From Pseudarthrobacter sp. NamB4 (GTDB lineage: Bacteria > Actinomycetota > Actinomycetes > Actinomycetales > Micrococcaceae): a stretch of 64,000 nucleotides of DNA. A program made the translations under genes and the position numbers. Location: assembly GCF_005796185.1 (NCBI RefSeq), contig NZ_VAHM01000001.1:1-64000 (forward strand). Direction: 5' to 3'. Every line of letters begins with the position of its first letter. The first letter of the stretch is position 1. A model generated the notes under the pieces. It did not search any database. It saw only the letters and a program-made list of their open reading frames with translations, and had not been told where the DNA came from. Below are positions 1-11,099 of the stretch, one piece after another.

Positions 1-20
1 GTAAGGGAATCCCGTTGAAC

Positions 21-56
21 AGGAAAACCCCGGGCTTGTTACCCCGGGGTTTTCCT
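21..56. terminator. Rho-independent terminator of the gene upstream of the window
   Basis: A perfect 14-bp stem (21-34 pairs with 43-56) with an 8-nt loop. The arms are AGGAAAACCCCGGG and its complement, so the 3' side ends in a short T-rich run. It most likely ends a gene whose body lies left of the window. Confidence 0.85.
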
Positions 57-197
57 TTGCCCGGATTTGTTTGCGTAACTTTTGCCGCCCCGCCGCTCAA
101 TGAAGCCCTGAAAAACCGGGGCGCGCCTTAACTTCGAGGCCCAAAAGTGACGCATCTACGTCGAAGGGCAATGCGCTGCAGTGTCAGGGCGTCACCG

Positions 198-203
198 TAG
201 AGT
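198..203 (+). promoter_or_regulatory. -10 box (TAGAGT) for leaderless acpS
   Basis: TAGAGT ends 6 nt before the acpS ATG and there is no Shine-Dalgarno sequence between them, so transcription would start at or next to the start codon. Confidence 0.55.
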
Positions 204-209
204 AGTGCC

Positions 210-557
210 ATGATTGTTGGCATTGGCGTAGACGTAGTAGACATCGAGCGGTTCGGCCGCCAGCTTGAGCGCACCCCGGGGCTCCGGGACCGGCTGTTTG
301 TCCCTGCCGAGCGGGAACTCAACACCCGTTCCCTCGCCGCCCGCTTTGCTGCCAAGGAAGCTGTTGCCAAGGTCCTTGGTGCGCCGGCCGGCATGAACTG
401 GCAGGACTGCTGGATCGGTCTCGATCAGAACGGCCCCACCATCCAGGTCAAAGGCACCGTGCTCGCAGTCGCCGAGGCCAAGGGCGTCAAGCGCTGGCAC
501 CTTTCCATGAGCCACGACGGCGGGATCGCCACCGCCACGGTTCTGGCCGAGGGCTGA
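210..557 (+). CDS. acpS: Holo-[acyl-carrier-protein] synthase
   Basis: Transfers 4'-phosphopantetheine from CoA to the serine of acyl carrier protein, activating it for fatty acid synthesis in the cytoplasm. The 115-residue product fits the small trimeric AcpS family (about 120 aa). The N-terminal [10 protein letters not shown] contains the Mg-binding Asp (residue 8), and [11 protein letters not shown] carries the second conserved acidic residue (Glu50) and the CoA-binding Lys. The C-terminal [14 protein letters not shown] is the usual family ending. The ATG is preceded 6 nt upstream by a -10 box and no ribosome binding site, so the mRNA is probably leaderless. The nnr gene follows after 24 nt, a pairing also common elsewhere in Actinobacteria. 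Confidence 0.95.
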   Translation: MIVGIGVDVVDIERFGRQLERTPGLRDRLFVPAERELNTRSLAARFAAKEAVAKVLGAPAGMNWQDCWIGLDQNGPTIQVKGTVLAVAEAKGVKRWHLSMSHDGGIATATVLAEG

Positions 558-581
558 TCCGGCAGTCTGCCGCTTCGCACC

Positions 582-2177
582 ATGATCAGAGCCTACACCG
601 GGACTCAAATCCGGCAAGCCGAGGAACCGCTCCTTGCCACGGGCCTGGGTGACGTCCTCATGCAGCGTGCTGCCCACGGGCTGGCCAATGCCGTGATCAG
701 TGAGCTCAAGTCCCGCGGCGTCCGCCTCTACGGCGCCAAGGTCTCTGTGCTCGCGGGGAAGGGCAACAACGGGGGAGACGGGCTTTACGCCGCCGCTTTC
801 CTCGCCGCCAGGGGAATGCGTACGACGGCGGTGCTCACCGCGGACTCCGCCCATTCCAAGGCACTGGCTGCTTTTGAAAGTGCCGGCGGCAGGTCCCACC
901 GACTGGCCGACGCCGCTCCCGGCGAGCTGGCCGTGGAAGCCGCGCGTGCCGACATCGTGATCGACGCCGTGCTGGGGACAGGGGCGAAAGGGGGCCTGCG
1001 CGGTCCGGCTGCCGCCCTGGTCAGCACCTTGACCGAACTCCTGCCGGCTGCTGAAGGACAATCCTTCGTGGTGGCGTGCGACCTGCCCAGTGGTGTGGAT
1101 GCCGACACCGGGGAAGTTGCCGGGCCCGTCCTGCCCGCCGACCTGACGGTCACCTTCGCCGGCGCCAAGGCCGGCCTGCTGGCCGACCCCGGCGCCGACT
1201 TCGCGGGCAGGGTGCAGGTGGTGCCCATCGGGATCGAGCAACGCCTGCCAGAACCGTCACTGCGCCGGCTTGAAGTTGAGGATCTTGCTGCGCTGCTGCC
1301 GAGGCCTGCCCGCCGCGCGCACAAGTACTCACGCGGAGTGCTGGGAGTGGTGGCCGGATCTACCGACTATCCGGGCGCCGCCGTCCTGGCCTGCCGCGGC
1401 GCCCTTGCCGCCGGTGTCGGGATGGTGCGCTACCTGGGCCCGCCCGACGTGGCGGACCTGGTGCGGCAGTCGTGCCCCGAGGTGGTCTGCAGTACAGGAT
1501 CTGTGGCAGACAACCGTGTCCAGGCGTGGCTGGTGGGATCCGGCATGGGGCCTGAAGCCCACGAACAGCTTCAGCGCGCCCGGGATGCTGTTGATTCCGG
1601 CCTGCCCGTGGTGGCCGATGCCGGGGCGCTGCCTGCCCTACCTGACGTTCTGTCCCCGCACGTGGTCCTGACCCCGCATGCCGGGGAACTCGCCGCGCTC
1701 CTTCAGCGGCTGGGCGGGACGGAGGACAGGGGCGCGGTCGAGGCCGGAACCCTGGCCGCGGTCCGCCACGGGTCAGCCCTGACCGGCGCAACGGTGCTGC
1801 TCAAGGGCGCTTCCACTTTGGTGGCCGCACCCTCCGGGGCCGTGTTCAGTCAGGCAGACGGGACGCCCTGGCTGGCAACCGCCGGCAGCGGGGACGTCCT
1901 CGCCGGCGTTATCGGTGCCCTGCTTGCCCAGGCGGCTTCCGCCGTCGAACCCTTCAGGAAGTCGGGCGCGGACACGGACGCCCGGTGGGCAGCAATAGCC
2001 GCGCTGGGAGTCGCCCTGCACGGCAAAGCAGGCAGGGCGGCGTCGGAAGCCACGGCAGGGGGACCGATCGCTGCTGGCGGAATCGCTGATGCTTTACCTT
2101 ACATCTGGGGTAAAGTAAGCACGCTTAGTAACTCTGGGGCCTGGATACGTAATAGTCACGGTCAGCCGTTACGGTAG
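582..2177 (+). CDS. nnr: Bifunctional NAD(P)HX epimerase / ADP-dependent NAD(P)HX dehydratase
   Basis: Repairs hydrated NADH and NADPH. The N-terminal YjeF_N domain (about 1-225) epimerises R-NADHX and carries the phosphate-binding GKGNNGGDGLYAA. The C-terminal ribokinase-like domain (about 240-500) dehydrates S-NADHX using ADP and carries TAGSGDVLAGVIGALL. At 531 residues it has the length of the two-domain fusion (Nnr, YjeF). The last 25 or so residues look like an unstructured tail. It lies 24 nt after acpS and is probably co-transcribed. No strong Shine-Dalgarno precedes the ATG. Confidence 0.93.
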   Translation: MIRAYTGTQIRQAEEPLLATGLGDVLMQRAAHGLANAVISELKSRGVRLYGAKVSVLAGKGNNGGDGLYAAAFLAARGMRTTAVLTADSAHSKALAAFESAGGRSHRLADAAPGELAVEAARADIVIDAVLGTGAKGGLRGPAAALVSTLTELLPAAEGQSFVVACDLPSGVDADTGEVAGPVLPADLTVTFAGAKAGLLADPGADFAGRVQVVPIGIEQRLPEPSLRRLEVEDLAALLPRPARRAHKYSRGVLGVVAGSTDYPGAAVLACRGALAAGVGMVRYLGPPDVADLVRQSCPEVVCSTGSVADNRVQAWLVGSGMGPEAHEQLQRARDAVDSGLPVVADAGALPALPDVLSPHVVLTPHAGELAALLQRLGGTEDRGAVEAGTLAAVRHGSALTGATVLLKGASTLVAAPSGAVFSQADGTPWLATAGSGDVLAGVIGALLAQAASAVEPFRKSGADTDARWAAIAALGVALHGKAGRAASEATAGGPIAAGGIADALPYIWGKVSTLSNSGAWIRNSHGQPLR

Positions 2178-2243
2178 GCATTAGTTCGCACCGGCATCAG
2201 GAGCGCTGCTGCACTTCTGCTGCCAATTATGAAGAGGAGCATT

Positions 2244-4499
2244 ATGGAAGTCTGGCCTGGATCGGCTTATCCCCTTGGCGCCACCTATAACGGAACCGGC
2301 ACGAACTTTGCCCTGTTCAGCGAACGAGCAGAGAAAGTTGAGCTGTGCCTGTTCGACGATGATGGCGAAGAAACGCGCATCCCCCTGGACGAGGTGGACG
2401 GCTACGTCTGGCACTGCTACATTCCGCAGGTCCAGCCCGGGCAGAAGTACGGCTACCGCGTCCACGGGCCCTACGACCCCGCCACCGGCAACCGCTTCAA
2501 CCCCAACAAACTCCTGCTTGATCCCTACGCCAAGGCCGTTCACGGCCAGGTGGACTGGGATCCGTCGCTGTTCACCTACAACCTGGGCGAGCCGGAATCG
2601 ATCAACAACGAGGACTCCGCCAAGCACATGATGCTGGGCGTGGTCATCAACCCGTTCTTTGACTGGGACGGCGACCAGAACCTGCGGATTCCGTACCACC
2701 AGTCCGTCATCTACGAGGCCCACGTCAAGGGCCTCACGCAGCTGCACCCGGAAATCCCGGAAGAACAGCGCGGAACCTACGCCGGCGTGGCGCACCCTGC
2801 CGTCATCTCTCACCTCCAGAAGCTCGGCGTCACGGCCATCGAACTGATGCCCGTGCACCAGTTCGTCAATGACGGCACGCTGCAGGACAAAGGCCTGAAC
2901 AACTACTGGGGCTACAACACCATCGGCTTCTTCGCGCCGCAGAACACCTACAGCTCCACGGGCGACACCGGCCAGCAGGTCCAGGACTTCAAGGCCATGG
3001 TCCGCGCGCTGCACAAGGCCGGCATCGAGGTCATCCTGGACGTGGTGTACAACCACACCGCCGAAGGCAATCACCTGGGCCCCACGCTGTCCTTCAAGGG
3101 CATCGACAACGCCGCCTACTACCGGCTGATGGACGGCGATGAAAAGCACTACATGGACTACACGGGCACCGGCAACTCCCTGAACGTCCGGCACCCGCAC
3201 TCCCTGCAGCTGATCATGGACTCGCTTCGCTACTGGGTCACCGAGATGCACGTGGACGGCTTCCGCTTCGACCTCGCCTCCACCCTGGCCCGCGAGTTCT
3301 ACGACGTGGACAAGCTGTCCACCTTCTTCGAACTCATCCAGCAGGACCCGGTGGTCTCCCAGGTTAAGCTCATCGCCGAGCCCTGGGACGTGGGTCCTGG
3401 CGGCTACCAGGTGGGCAACTTCCCGCCGCAGTGGACGGAATGGAACGGCAAATACCGCGACACCGTCCGTGACTTCTGGCGCGGCGAACCGGCCACCTTG
3501 GGCGAGTTCGCTTCCCGCATCACCGGCTCGGCAGACCTGTACGAGCACTCTGGCCGCCGTCCCGTTGCGTCCATCAACTTCGTCACCGCCCACGACGGCT
3601 TCACCCTCGCGGACCTGGTGTCCTACAACGAGAAGCACAACGACGCCAACGGCGAAGGCAACAACGACGGCGAATCGCACAACCGGTCATGGAACTGCGG
3701 TGCTGAAGGTCCCACCGACGATCCCAAGGTCCTGGCGCTGCGGGCCCGGCAGCAGCGGAACTTCATCGCCTCGCTGCTCCTGTCCCAGGGCGTGCCCATG
3801 CTCCTGCACGGTGACGAGCTCGGCCGCACGCAGCAGGGCAACAACAACGGGTACTGCCAGGACTCGGAACTGACCTGGATCAACTGGGACAGCATCGACC
3901 AGCCGCTGATCGAGTTCACGGCGGCAGTCAACGCGCTCCGCGCCAAGCACCCCACCTTCCGCCGCAGCCGGTTCTTCGACGGCCGCCCCGTCCTGCGGGG
4001 TGAAGGCGAGCGGCTGCCGGACATCGTATGGCTGGACCCGTCCGGCGAAACCATGAAGCCTGAAGCCTGGGACAGCGGCTTCGGCCGCTCCGTGGGTGTC
4101 TTCCTGAACGGAGACGGCATCCAGGGCAAGGACAGCCGCGGCCGCAGGATCACCGACGTCAACTTCCTGCTGTTCTTCAACGCGCACGATGACACGGTCA
4201 AGTTCACGCTGCCCTCTGACGAGTACGCTCCTGCCTGGGACGTCATCATCGACACCGCCGGGCAGAACGCAGACACCAAGCCGGCGGCAGCGGGGGAGCC
4301 CTTGCCGGTGGAGGCGAAGTCCCTGGTGGTCCTGCGGGCCCACACCGTGGAGGAAGTTGAACCTGACCACTCGGTTGCCGCATCCCTTGCAGCCCTGACC
4401 CAGGCGACCACAAGCGAGGCGGAATCGGTCAGCACCCCGGTGGTGGCCGAGCCCGGGAAGACCACGCAGATCGGCGAGCGGAAGGCGACTGGCAAGTGA
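2244..4499 (+). CDS. glgX: Glycogen debranching enzyme (isoamylase type), GlgX/TreX
   Basis: Hydrolyses alpha-1,6 branch points of glycogen and releases linear maltodextrins. The N-terminal part ([18 protein letters not shown]) is the carbohydrate-binding module, followed by a GH13 barrel. The barrel has [11 protein letters not shown] (region I), GFRFDLAS with the nucleophile Asp, LIAEPWD with the acid/base Glu, and VTAHDGF (region IV). An ATG at 2229 is possible, but GAGGAG at 2234-2239 lies just before the ATG at 2244, so I chose 2244 (751 aa). The gene overlaps treY by 4 nt (GTGA), and treZ follows in the same way. This fits the TreX role, feeding debranched chains into trehalose synthesis, although a general glycogen-breakdown role cannot be excluded. 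Confidence 0.94.
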   Translation: MEVWPGSAYPLGATYNGTGTNFALFSERAEKVELCLFDDDGEETRIPLDEVDGYVWHCYIPQVQPGQKYGYRVHGPYDPATGNRFNPNKLLLDPYAKAVHGQVDWDPSLFTYNLGEPESINNEDSAKHMMLGVVINPFFDWDGDQNLRIPYHQSVIYEAHVKGLTQLHPEIPEEQRGTYAGVAHPAVISHLQKLGVTAIELMPVHQFVNDGTLQDKGLNNYWGYNTIGFFAPQNTYSSTGDTGQQVQDFKAMVRALHKAGIEVILDVVYNHTAEGNHLGPTLSFKGIDNAAYYRLMDGDEKHYMDYTGTGNSLNVRHPHSLQLIMDSLRYWVTEMHVDGFRFDLASTLAREFYDVDKLSTFFELIQQDPVVSQVKLIAEPWDVGPGGYQVGNFPPQWTEWNGKYRDTVRDFWRGEPATLGEFASRITGSADLYEHSGRRPVASINFVTAHDGFTLADLVSYNEKHNDANGEGNNDGESHNRSWNCGAEGPTDDPKVLALRARQQRNFIASLLLSQGVPMLLHGDELGRTQQGNNNGYCQDSELTWINWDSIDQPLIEFTAAVNALRAKHPTFRRSRFFDGRPVLRGEGERLPDIVWLDPSGETMKPEAWDSGFGRSVGVFLNGDGIQGKDSRGRRITDVNFLLFFNAHDDTVKFTLPSDEYAPAWDVIIDTAGQNADTKPAAAGEPLPVEAKSLVVLRAHTVEEVEPDHSVAASLAALTQATTSEAESVSTPVVAEPGKTTQIGERKATGK

Positions 4500-6823
4500 G
4501 GGCGCCGGCATCAACCTACCGACTCCAGATCCGCCGCAGCTTCACCCTGTTTGACGCTGCCGAAAAGGTCCCGTACCTGAAATCCCTCGGCGTGGACTGG
4601 GTGTACCTGTCACCGATCCTGACCGCGGAACAGGGCTCGGACCACGGCTATGACGTGACTGACCCCTCCGCTATCGATCCGGAACGAGGCGGGCCGGAAG
4701 GCCTCCTGGCCCTGTCCAGGGCCGCCCGCGAGCACGGGATGGGCGTCCTGGTGGACATCGTTCCCAACCATGTAGGGGTGGCCACCCCGGCGCAGAACCC
4801 GTGGTGGTGGTCCCTGCTCAAGGAGGGGAAGGGTTCGCCCTATGCTGAGGCGTTTGACGTCGACTGGGACCTGGGCGGCGGAAAGATCAGGCTGCCCATG
4901 CTTGGCTCCGGGGAGGACCTGGACAAGCTCGAGATTAAGGACGGCGAACTCCGCTACTACGACCACCGGTTCCCGCTCGCTGAAGGGACTTATTCCGAGG
5001 GGGACACCCCGCAGGAGGTGCACAGCCGCCAGCACTACGAGCTGATCGACTGGCGCCGCGCTGACGCTGAGCTGAACTACCGGCGCTTCTTTGCGGTCAC
5101 CACGCTCGCGGGGATCCGGGTGGAGGTTCCCCAAGTCTTCGAGGAAGCACATGCAGAGGTGGGCCGCTGGTTCAAGGAAGGCCTGGTGGACGGGCTCCGT
5201 GTGGACCACCCCGATGGCCTTGCCGATCCCACCGGCTACCTCCGGTGGCTGAAGGACCTGAGCGGCGGCGCGTACGTCCTGGTGGAAAAGATCCTTGAGC
5301 CGGGCGAAGTCCTGCCCAGCGAGTTCGCCTGCGAAGGAACCACCGGCTACGACGCCCTGGCCGACGTCGACAGGGTCTTCATCGACCCCGCCGGCCAGGC
5401 GCCCCTTGACGAGCTGGATGCGAAGCTCCGGGGCGCTGACGCCCCGGCCGACTACGCCGGGATGATCCGCGGCACCAAGCGGATGATCGCCGACGGCATC
5501 CTCCGCTCCGAGGTGCTGAGGCTGGCCCGGCTGGTTCCGGAGTCCCACGGACTTTCGGTGGAACAGGCAGCCGATGCCATTGCGGAAATCATCGCCGCCT
5601 TCCCGGTCTACCGGACCTACCTGCCCACCGGCGCCGAGATCCTGAAGGAAGCCTGCGAGTCCGCCGCCGCACACCGCCCGGACCTGGAGGTTGCCGTCGG
5701 CACGCTGCTGCCGCTGCTCCTCGACCCGGCCAACCCCATCGCCGTCCGCTTCCAGCAGACCTCCGGCATGGTGATGGCCAAGGGCGTGGAGGACACCGCG
5801 TTCTACCGCTACACCCGGTTGGGCACGCTGACCGAGGTGGGGGCCGAACCCACCGAGTTCGCCGTGGGCCCTGAGGAGTTCCACCACCGGATGCTCCGGC
5901 GCCAGCAGGAACTGCCGCTCTCCATGACCACCATGTCCACGCATGACACCAAGCGCAGCGAAGATGCCCGGGCGCGCATTTCCGTCATCGCCGAACTGCC
6001 CCAGGAGTGGACGGAAACGCTTAACACCCTCCGGGACCTGGCCCCGATTCCGGACGGCCCGTACGAGAACCTGCTGTGGCAGGCAATCGTCGGCGCCTGG
6101 CCGGCCAGCAGGGAACGGCTCCAGGGGTACGCGGAGAAGGCTGCCCGGGAAGCCGGCAACTCCACCAAGTGGACGGACCCGGACGAGACCTTCGAGTCGA
6201 AGGTCAAGGCGGCCGTGGATGCAGTGTTCGACGATGCACAGGTCGCCAAGGTGGTGGAGGACTTCGTGGCTAGGATCGACGCCTACTCCGCGTCCAACTC
6301 GGTTTCCGCCAAGCTCGTCCAGCTGACCATGCCCGGAGTGCCGGATGTGTACCAGGGCAGCGAGTTTTGGGAACGGTCCCTCACCGACCCGGACAACCGG
6401 CGGCCCGTGGACTTCGCGCGGCTTCAGGAGGAGCTGGCAAAGCTCGACGCCGGCACCTTGCCTGCGTCGGGAACGGACACCAGTAAGCTCCTGATCACCT
6501 CCCGCGCGCTGCGGCTCCGCCGTGACCGCCCGGAATTGTTTCAGGGCTACACGCCGGTGACTGCATCCGGTGCGGCCGCCGGGCACCTCCTCGCCTTCCA
6601 CCGCGGGGACGGCAGTGCTCCTGGCGCCCTGACGCTTGCCACCCGGCTCCCCGCGGGCCTGGCAGCCGGCGGCGGCTGGCGTGACACCGCCGTCGACCTT
6701 CCCGTTGACATGCGGGACGAGTTCACCGGCGCCGCTTACGGCCCGGGCACCGTTTCGGTGGCCGACGTCCTGGGTACCTACCCGGTGGCTTTGCTCGTAC
6801 CCGCGGATGGAGAACAAGCATGA
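4496..6823 (+). CDS. treY: Maltooligosyl trehalose synthase
   Basis: Converts the reducing-end alpha-1,4 linkage of a maltodextrin to alpha,alpha-1,1, giving maltooligosyl trehalose. The 775-residue GH13 protein opens with APASTYRLQ, typical of TreY. It carries VDIVPNHVG (region I), [13 protein letters not shown] (region II with the nucleophile Asp), VEKILEPGE (acid/base Glu) and [10 protein letters not shown] (region IV). It starts at a GTG inside the glgX stop region and overlaps treZ by 4 nt at its end, so the three genes are translationally coupled. Confidence 0.96.
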   Translation: MRAPASTYRLQIRRSFTLFDAAEKVPYLKSLGVDWVYLSPILTAEQGSDHGYDVTDPSAIDPERGGPEGLLALSRAAREHGMGVLVDIVPNHVGVATPAQNPWWWSLLKEGKGSPYAEAFDVDWDLGGGKIRLPMLGSGEDLDKLEIKDGELRYYDHRFPLAEGTYSEGDTPQEVHSRQHYELIDWRRADAELNYRRFFAVTTLAGIRVEVPQVFEEAHAEVGRWFKEGLVDGLRVDHPDGLADPTGYLRWLKDLSGGAYVLVEKILEPGEVLPSEFACEGTTGYDALADVDRVFIDPAGQAPLDELDAKLRGADAPADYAGMIRGTKRMIADGILRSEVLRLARLVPESHGLSVEQAADAIAEIIAAFPVYRTYLPTGAEILKEACESAAAHRPDLEVAVGTLLPLLLDPANPIAVRFQQTSGMVMAKGVEDTAFYRYTRLGTLTEVGAEPTEFAVGPEEFHHRMLRRQQELPLSMTTMSTHDTKRSEDARARISVIAELPQEWTETLNTLRDLAPIPDGPYENLLWQAIVGAWPASRERLQGYAEKAAREAGNSTKWTDPDETFESKVKAAVDAVFDDAQVAKVVEDFVARIDAYSASNSVSAKLVQLTMPGVPDVYQGSEFWERSLTDPDNRRPVDFARLQEELAKLDAGTLPASGTDTSKLLITSRALRLRRDRPELFQGYTPVTASGAAAGHLLAFHRGDGSAPGALTLATRLPAGLAAGGGWRDTAVDLPVDMRDEFTGAAYGPGTVSVADVLGTYPVALLVPADGEQA

Positions 6824-8589
6824 CCCTTGTGAACAATGGCCCCGAGCGTTTTGACGTCTGGGCCCCCGAAGCCAATTCGGTGATCCTGCTGGCAGATGGC
6901 AGGCAGTATCCGATGCTGCAGAAGGAGACCGCTCCCGGCTCGGAGGGCTGGTGGACCGCACCGGATGCCCCTGCTGACGGCGAGGTGGACTACGGCTACC
7001 TGCTCGACGGCGACGGCCACCCGGTTCCCGATCCCCGCTCACGGCGGCTGCCCGCCGGGGTCCATGAGCTTTCCAGAACCTTCGATCCGGCCACCCACGC
7101 CTGGCAGGACGGCGACTGGAAAGGCAAGGAGCTGCAGGGTTCGGTCATCTACGAACTCCACGTGGGCACGTTCACGCCCGAGGGGACCCTGGATGCTGCC
7201 GCCGGAAAGCTGGGTTACCTGGCGGACCTCGGCGTCGACTTTGTTGAGCTGCTGCCTGTCAACGGCTTCAACGGGACCCACAACTGGGGCTACGATGGCG
7301 TCCAGTGGTACGCGGTCCACGAAGGCTACGGCGGCCCTGCCGCCTACCAGCGTTTCGTGGACGCCGCCCATGCTGCCGGCCTGGGCGTCATTCAGGACGT
7401 GGTGTACAACCACCTTGGTCCCAGCGGCAACTACCTGCCCAAGTTCGGCCCTTACCTGAAGCAGGGCGACGCCAACACCTGGGGCGATTCAGTCAACCTG
7501 GACGGGCCCGGCTCCGACGTGGTGCGTGAGTACATTCTGGACAACCTCGCGCTCTGGCTCCGGGACTACCACGTGGACGGGCTGCGCCTTGACGCCGTGC
7601 ACGCGCTGCGCGACGAGCGGGCCATCCACATTCTGGAAGAGTTCGGTGCCCTGGGTGACGCCGTCTCCGCCGAAACCGGTTTGCCCAAGACGCTGATCGC
7701 CGAGTCGGACCTGAACAATCCGCGCCTGCTGTACCCGCGGGACACCAACGGGTACGGTCTTGCCGGGCAGTGGAGCGACGACTTCCACCACGCCGTGCAC
7801 GTCAGTGTCAGCGGCGAGACCACCGGCTACTACGAGGATTTCCAGTCGCTGGGGGTACTGGCGAAGGTCCTCAAGGACGGCTTCCTGCACGACGGCAGCT
7901 ACTCCAGCTTCCGTGGCCGCCATCACGGCAGACCCATCAACGCTGCGCTGGTGCACCCGGCGGCGCTGGTGGTGTGCAACCAGAACCACGACCAGATCGG
8001 CAACCGGGCCACGGGGGACAGGCTCTCGCAGTCGCTGTCCTACGGGCAGCTGGCCATGGCGGCGGTGCTCACTCTGACGTCGCCGTTCACCCCCATGCTG
8101 TTCATGGGCGAGGAGTTCGCGGCCGGCACGCCCTGGCAGTTCTTCACCTCCCATCCGGAACCCGAACTGGGCAAGGCCACCGCGGAAGGGCGCATCAAGG
8201 AGTTCGAGCGGATGGGGTGGGATCCCGCCGTCGTGCCCGATCCGCAGGACCCGGAGACCTTCACCCGCTCCAAGCTCAACTGGGACGAGGCCACCGGCGG
8301 CGATCACGCGAGGCTCCTTGAGCTGTACCGCTCCCTCACGGCGCTGCGCCGGGAGCACCGTGAGCTTGCCGGGCTGGGCTTCGGGGAAACGGACGTGACG
8401 TTCGACGACGACGCTGGTTGGCTGCGTTTCCGGCGCGGAAGTGTTGAGGTGCTCCTGAACCTGTCGGATGCGAAGGTCCGGCTGGAGGGTGCCCGGGGTT
8501 CCGTCCTGCTCTCGACGGACGACGGTACTTCCCTCGACGGCGACGCGCTGGCCCTGGCGCCTTGGAGCGCGGCAATCCTCAAGTCCTGA
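6820..8589 (+). CDS. treZ: Maltooligosyl trehalose trehalohydrolase
   Basis: Cleaves trehalose from the end of maltooligosyl trehalose, the last step of the TreXYZ route. The 589 residues begin with an E-set/CBM48-like domain (about 1-100). The GH13 barrel follows, with [23 protein letters not shown] (nucleophile Asp), IAESDLNNP (acid/base Glu) and [15 protein letters not shown] overlaps the treY stop. A strong hairpin begins 11 nt after the stop codon and closes the operon. Confidence 0.96.
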   Translation: MTLVNNGPERFDVWAPEANSVILLADGRQYPMLQKETAPGSEGWWTAPDAPADGEVDYGYLLDGDGHPVPDPRSRRLPAGVHELSRTFDPATHAWQDGDWKGKELQGSVIYELHVGTFTPEGTLDAAAGKLGYLADLGVDFVELLPVNGFNGTHNWGYDGVQWYAVHEGYGGPAAYQRFVDAAHAAGLGVIQDVVYNHLGPSGNYLPKFGPYLKQGDANTWGDSVNLDGPGSDVVREYILDNLALWLRDYHVDGLRLDAVHALRDERAIHILEEFGALGDAVSAETGLPKTLIAESDLNNPRLLYPRDTNGYGLAGQWSDDFHHAVHVSVSGETTGYYEDFQSLGVLAKVLKDGFLHDGSYSSFRGRHHGRPINAALVHPAALVVCNQNHDQIGNRATGDRLSQSLSYGQLAMAAVLTLTSPFTPMLFMGEEFAAGTPWQFFTSHPEPELGKATAEGRIKEFERMGWDPAVVPDPQDPETFTRSKLNWDEATGGDHARLLELYRSLTALRREHRELAGLGFGETDVTFDDDAGWLRFRRGSVEVLLNLSDAKVRLEGARGSVLLSTDDGTSLDGDALALAPWSAAILKS

Positions 8590-8599
8590 ACTAGTCATC

Positions 8600-8640
8600 A
8601 AAGTTACGCCGCGGGCTGGACTTGCCCGCGGCGTAACTTT
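8600..8640 (+). terminator. Terminator of the treXYZ operon
   Basis: A perfect 17-bp inverted repeat (8600-8616 with 8624-8640) around a 7-nt loop. The left arm starts AAAG and the right arm ends CTTT followed by another T. It lies between treZ and the next gene on the same strand. Confidence 0.88.
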
Positions 8641-8687
8641 TCCCACGTTGTAATGCTGCGCCAGTCACAGCTGGCAGGATGGAACGT

Positions 8688-9728
8688 ATGACTTATTCCG
8701 CGGCGGATAACCGCTACGAAACCATGCCCTACCGCCGCGTCGGCCGCAGCGGTCTCAAACTCCCGGCGATCTCCCTCGGCCTCTGGCACAACTTCGGCGA
8801 CGACAAGCGCTTCGACGAACAGCGGGCCATCCTCCGCCGCGCCTTTGATCTCGGCGTCAACCACTTCGACCTCGCCAACAACTATGGACCTCCAGACGGG
8901 TCAGCTGAAAGCAACTTCGGCCGGCACCTGAAGGAGGATTTCAAGCCGTACCGGGACGAACTGGTGATCTCCACCAAGGCGGGCTACTACATGTGGCCCG
9001 GACCTTACGGCGAATGGGGCTCCCGCAAGTACCTGATTTCCAGCCTGGACCAGTCGCTGCAGCGGATGGGCCTGGACTACGTGGACATCTTCTACAGCCA
9101 CCGGCCCGACCCGGAAACCCCGCTGGAGGAGACCATGGGCGCGTTGGACTACGCGGTTCGTTCAGGAAGGGCCCTGTACGCCGGCATCTCCTCCTACACT
9201 CCTGAGCAGACCCTCGAGGCAGCCAGCATTCTGAAGGAACTCGGAACGCCGCTGCTGATCCACCAGCCCAGCTACTCCATGCTCAACCGCTGGACCGAGA
9301 ACGGTTCACCGAACCTCTACGAGGCGCTTGACCAGGTGGGCGCCGGCTCGATCGCCTTCTCACCGCTCGCCCAGGGAATGCTCACCGACCGCTACCTCGA
9401 CGGGATTCCGGCCGACTCACGCGCAGCCAAGGCACGGTTCTTGTCCGAGGACGCGATCACCGACGAGAAGCTGGACCGGATCCGAGGCCTGCACACGATA
9501 GCGTCGGGCCGAGGGCAATCACTGGCGCAGATGGCCATTGCCTGGGTTCTCCGGGACCAGCAAGCGGGATCATCTGTTACCTCGGCGCTTATCGGCGCGT
9601 CCAGTGTCAGTCAGCTGGAGGACTCACTGTCCGCCATCAACAACCTCGAATTCACAGAGGACGAGTTGAACGCCATCGACGAGTTCGCGGTGGAATCGGA
9701 TATCAACCTCTGGAAGCAGCCCGTCTAG
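8688..9728 (+). CDS. Aldo/keto reductase (YghZ / L-glyceraldehyde 3-phosphate reductase-like)
   Basis: A cytoplasmic NADPH-dependent carbonyl reductase of the AKR superfamily, about 346 aa. The AKR barrel shows NHFDLANNYGPPDGSAE (conserved Asp and catalytic Tyr), VISTKAGYYMWPGPYG (catalytic Lys), DIFYSHRPDP (catalytic His) and a C-terminal cofactor stretch SALIGASSVSQLEDS. The long GPPDGSAE loop and the MWPGPYGEWGSRKYL segment are typical of the YghZ/Gpr and potassium-channel-beta-like branch. An ATG at 8679 is also in frame. I prefer 8688 because CAGGAT (a possible -10, also readable as a Shine-Dalgarno) ends 7 nt before it. The true substrate cannot be read from the sequence. Confidence 0.9.
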   Translation: MTYSAADNRYETMPYRRVGRSGLKLPAISLGLWHNFGDDKRFDEQRAILRRAFDLGVNHFDLANNYGPPDGSAESNFGRHLKEDFKPYRDELVISTKAGYYMWPGPYGEWGSRKYLISSLDQSLQRMGLDYVDIFYSHRPDPETPLEETMGALDYAVRSGRALYAGISSYTPEQTLEAASILKELGTPLLIHQPSYSMLNRWTENGSPNLYEALDQVGAGSIAFSPLAQGMLTDRYLDGIPADSRAAKARFLSEDAITDEKLDRIRGLHTIASGRGQSLAQMAIAWVLRDQQAGSSVTSALIGASSVSQLEDSLSAINNLEFTEDELNAIDEFAVESDINLWKQPV

Positions 9729-9800
9729 ATTTTTACCGCCATTCCAACGAGCGGGACGCGGGAACAGGCCCCGCGCCCACTCAGTTGGGTACTATGAAAA

Positions 9801-9816
9801 GGCGCCGCGCGGCGCC
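9801..9816. repeat. 16-nt perfect GC palindrome upstream of ino1
   Basis: GGCGCCGCGCGGCGCC equals its own reverse complement. It lies 75 nt before the ino1 start in the 162-nt gap after the aldo/keto reductase. It could be an operator or part of a hairpin; the sequence does not decide. Confidence 0.4.
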
Positions 9817-9890
9817 AAAGCCTGCCGGCCGTCGTCGTACATTTCTCGAAGCCGAACCGGCCGGCTGACGTTTGTCCTCAAAGGAGTTCC

Positions 9891-10976
9891 GTGTCTTCAC
9901 ATCCGATTCGTGTTGCAATCGTCGGCGTAGGAAACTGCGCCGCTTCGCTGGTCCAGGGCGTCCACTACTACAGGGATGCAGACCCCAAGGCCACGATTCC
10001 GGGCCTGATGCACGTTGAGTTCGGCCAGTACCACGTGGGTGACGTCGAGTTTGTCGCCGCGTTCGACGTCGACGGCAAGAAGGTCGGCGTTGACCTGGCC
10101 GACGCCATCCTGGCAAGCGAAAACAACACCATCAAGATCGCCGACGTGCCGCCCACCGGCGTCACCGTCCAGCGCGGCCACACCCTCGACGGCCTGGGGA
10201 AGTACTACCTCGAGACCATCGAGCAGTCCACCGAAGAGCCCGTGGACGTGGTGCAGGCGCTCAAGGACGCCAAGGCTGACGTCCTGGTCTGCTACCTGCC
10301 GGTTGGTTCCCAGGAAGCTGCCGAATTCTATGCGCAGTGCGCCATCGACGCCGGCGTGGCCTTCGTTAACGCCCTGCCCGTGTTCATCGCCGGCACCAGG
10401 GAATGGGCAGACAAGTTCACGGCTGCCGGTGTGCCGATCGTGGGCGACGACATCAAGAGCCAGATCGGGGCTACCATCACTCACCGTGTCATGGCCAAGC
10501 TGTTCGAAGACCGCGGCGTCACGCTGGACCGCACCTACCAGCTGAACGTCGGCGGCAACATGGACTTTAAAAACATGCTGGAGCGCGACCGCCTGGAGTC
10601 CAAGAAAATCTCCAAAACCCAGGCCGTCACTTCCAACGTTGAAGCCGAATTGGCTGCCAAAGACGTCCACATCGGCCCGTCCGACTACGTTCAGTGGCTC
10701 GATGACCGCAAGTGGGCCTTCGTCCGCCTCGAAGGCCGCAACTTCGGTGACGCACCCGTGTCGCTCGAGTACAAGCTGGAAGTTTGGGATTCCCCGAACT
10801 CCGCCGGCGTGATCATCGACGCCATCCGCGCCGCCAAGATCGGCCTGGACCGTGGCATCGGCGGCCCGCTGCTCTCCGCTTCGAGCTACTTCATGAAGTC
10901 CCCGCCGGAGCAGTTCAACGACGACCTCGCCCGCGAAAAGGTGGAAGCCTTCATCCGCGGCGACATCGAGCGCTAA
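9891..10976 (+). CDS. ino1: Inositol-3-phosphate synthase (actinobacterial type)
   Basis: Cyclises glucose 6-phosphate to 1L-myo-inositol 3-phosphate using NAD. The product feeds both mycothiol and phosphatidylinositol. The start [19 protein letters not shown] is the Rossmann nucleotide-binding motif. The 361 residues match the short actinobacterial/archaeal form, with [15 protein letters not shown] and [12 protein letters not shown] in the catalytic half. GTG is the start codon, with AAGGAG at 9881-9886. The mycothiol enzyme MshA, which uses this product, is encoded 2.2 kb away on the other strand. The gene converges on fhs across the repeat array. Confidence 0.96.
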   Translation: MSSHPIRVAIVGVGNCAASLVQGVHYYRDADPKATIPGLMHVEFGQYHVGDVEFVAAFDVDGKKVGVDLADAILASENNTIKIADVPPTGVTVQRGHTLDGLGKYYLETIEQSTEEPVDVVQALKDAKADVLVCYLPVGSQEAAEFYAQCAIDAGVAFVNALPVFIAGTREWADKFTAAGVPIVGDDIKSQIGATITHRVMAKLFEDRGVTLDRTYQLNVGGNMDFKNMLERDRLESKKISKTQAVTSNVEAELAAKDVHIGPSDYVQWLDDRKWAFVRLEGRNFGDAPVSLEYKLEVWDSPNSAGVIIDAIRAAKIGLDRGIGGPLLSASSYFMKSPPEQFNDDLAREKVEAFIRGDIER

Positions 10977-11006
10977 CCCGCGAGTCCGGCTGCCCACCGG
11001 TGCGAC

Positions 11007-11095
11007 CCTCTCTCACTTAACGTCGGGTTCTGGACGATCCTCTCTCACTTAATGTGGGTTTTCACGCGGCGCTCTCTCACTTCGGTGGGGGAGCG
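11007..11095 (-). repeat. Left arm of the inverted repeat array (three units)
   Basis: Three degenerate copies of a unit containing CTCTCTCACTT (about 11007-11030, 11038-11063 and 11070-11095), spaced 32-33 bp. Read on the minus strand they give AAGTGAGAGAG, so they are inverted relative to the six copies at 11281-11468. The third copy sits in a hairpin (11066-11074 with 11091-11099). They begin 31 nt after the ino1 stop codon. Confidence 0.8.
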
Positions 11096-11099
11096 CCGC

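Noticed and set aside
4610..7042. 810-codon open frame opposite treY/treZ
   Set aside because: Opposite strongly conserved GH13 genes, with no recognisable motif and no ribosome binding site.
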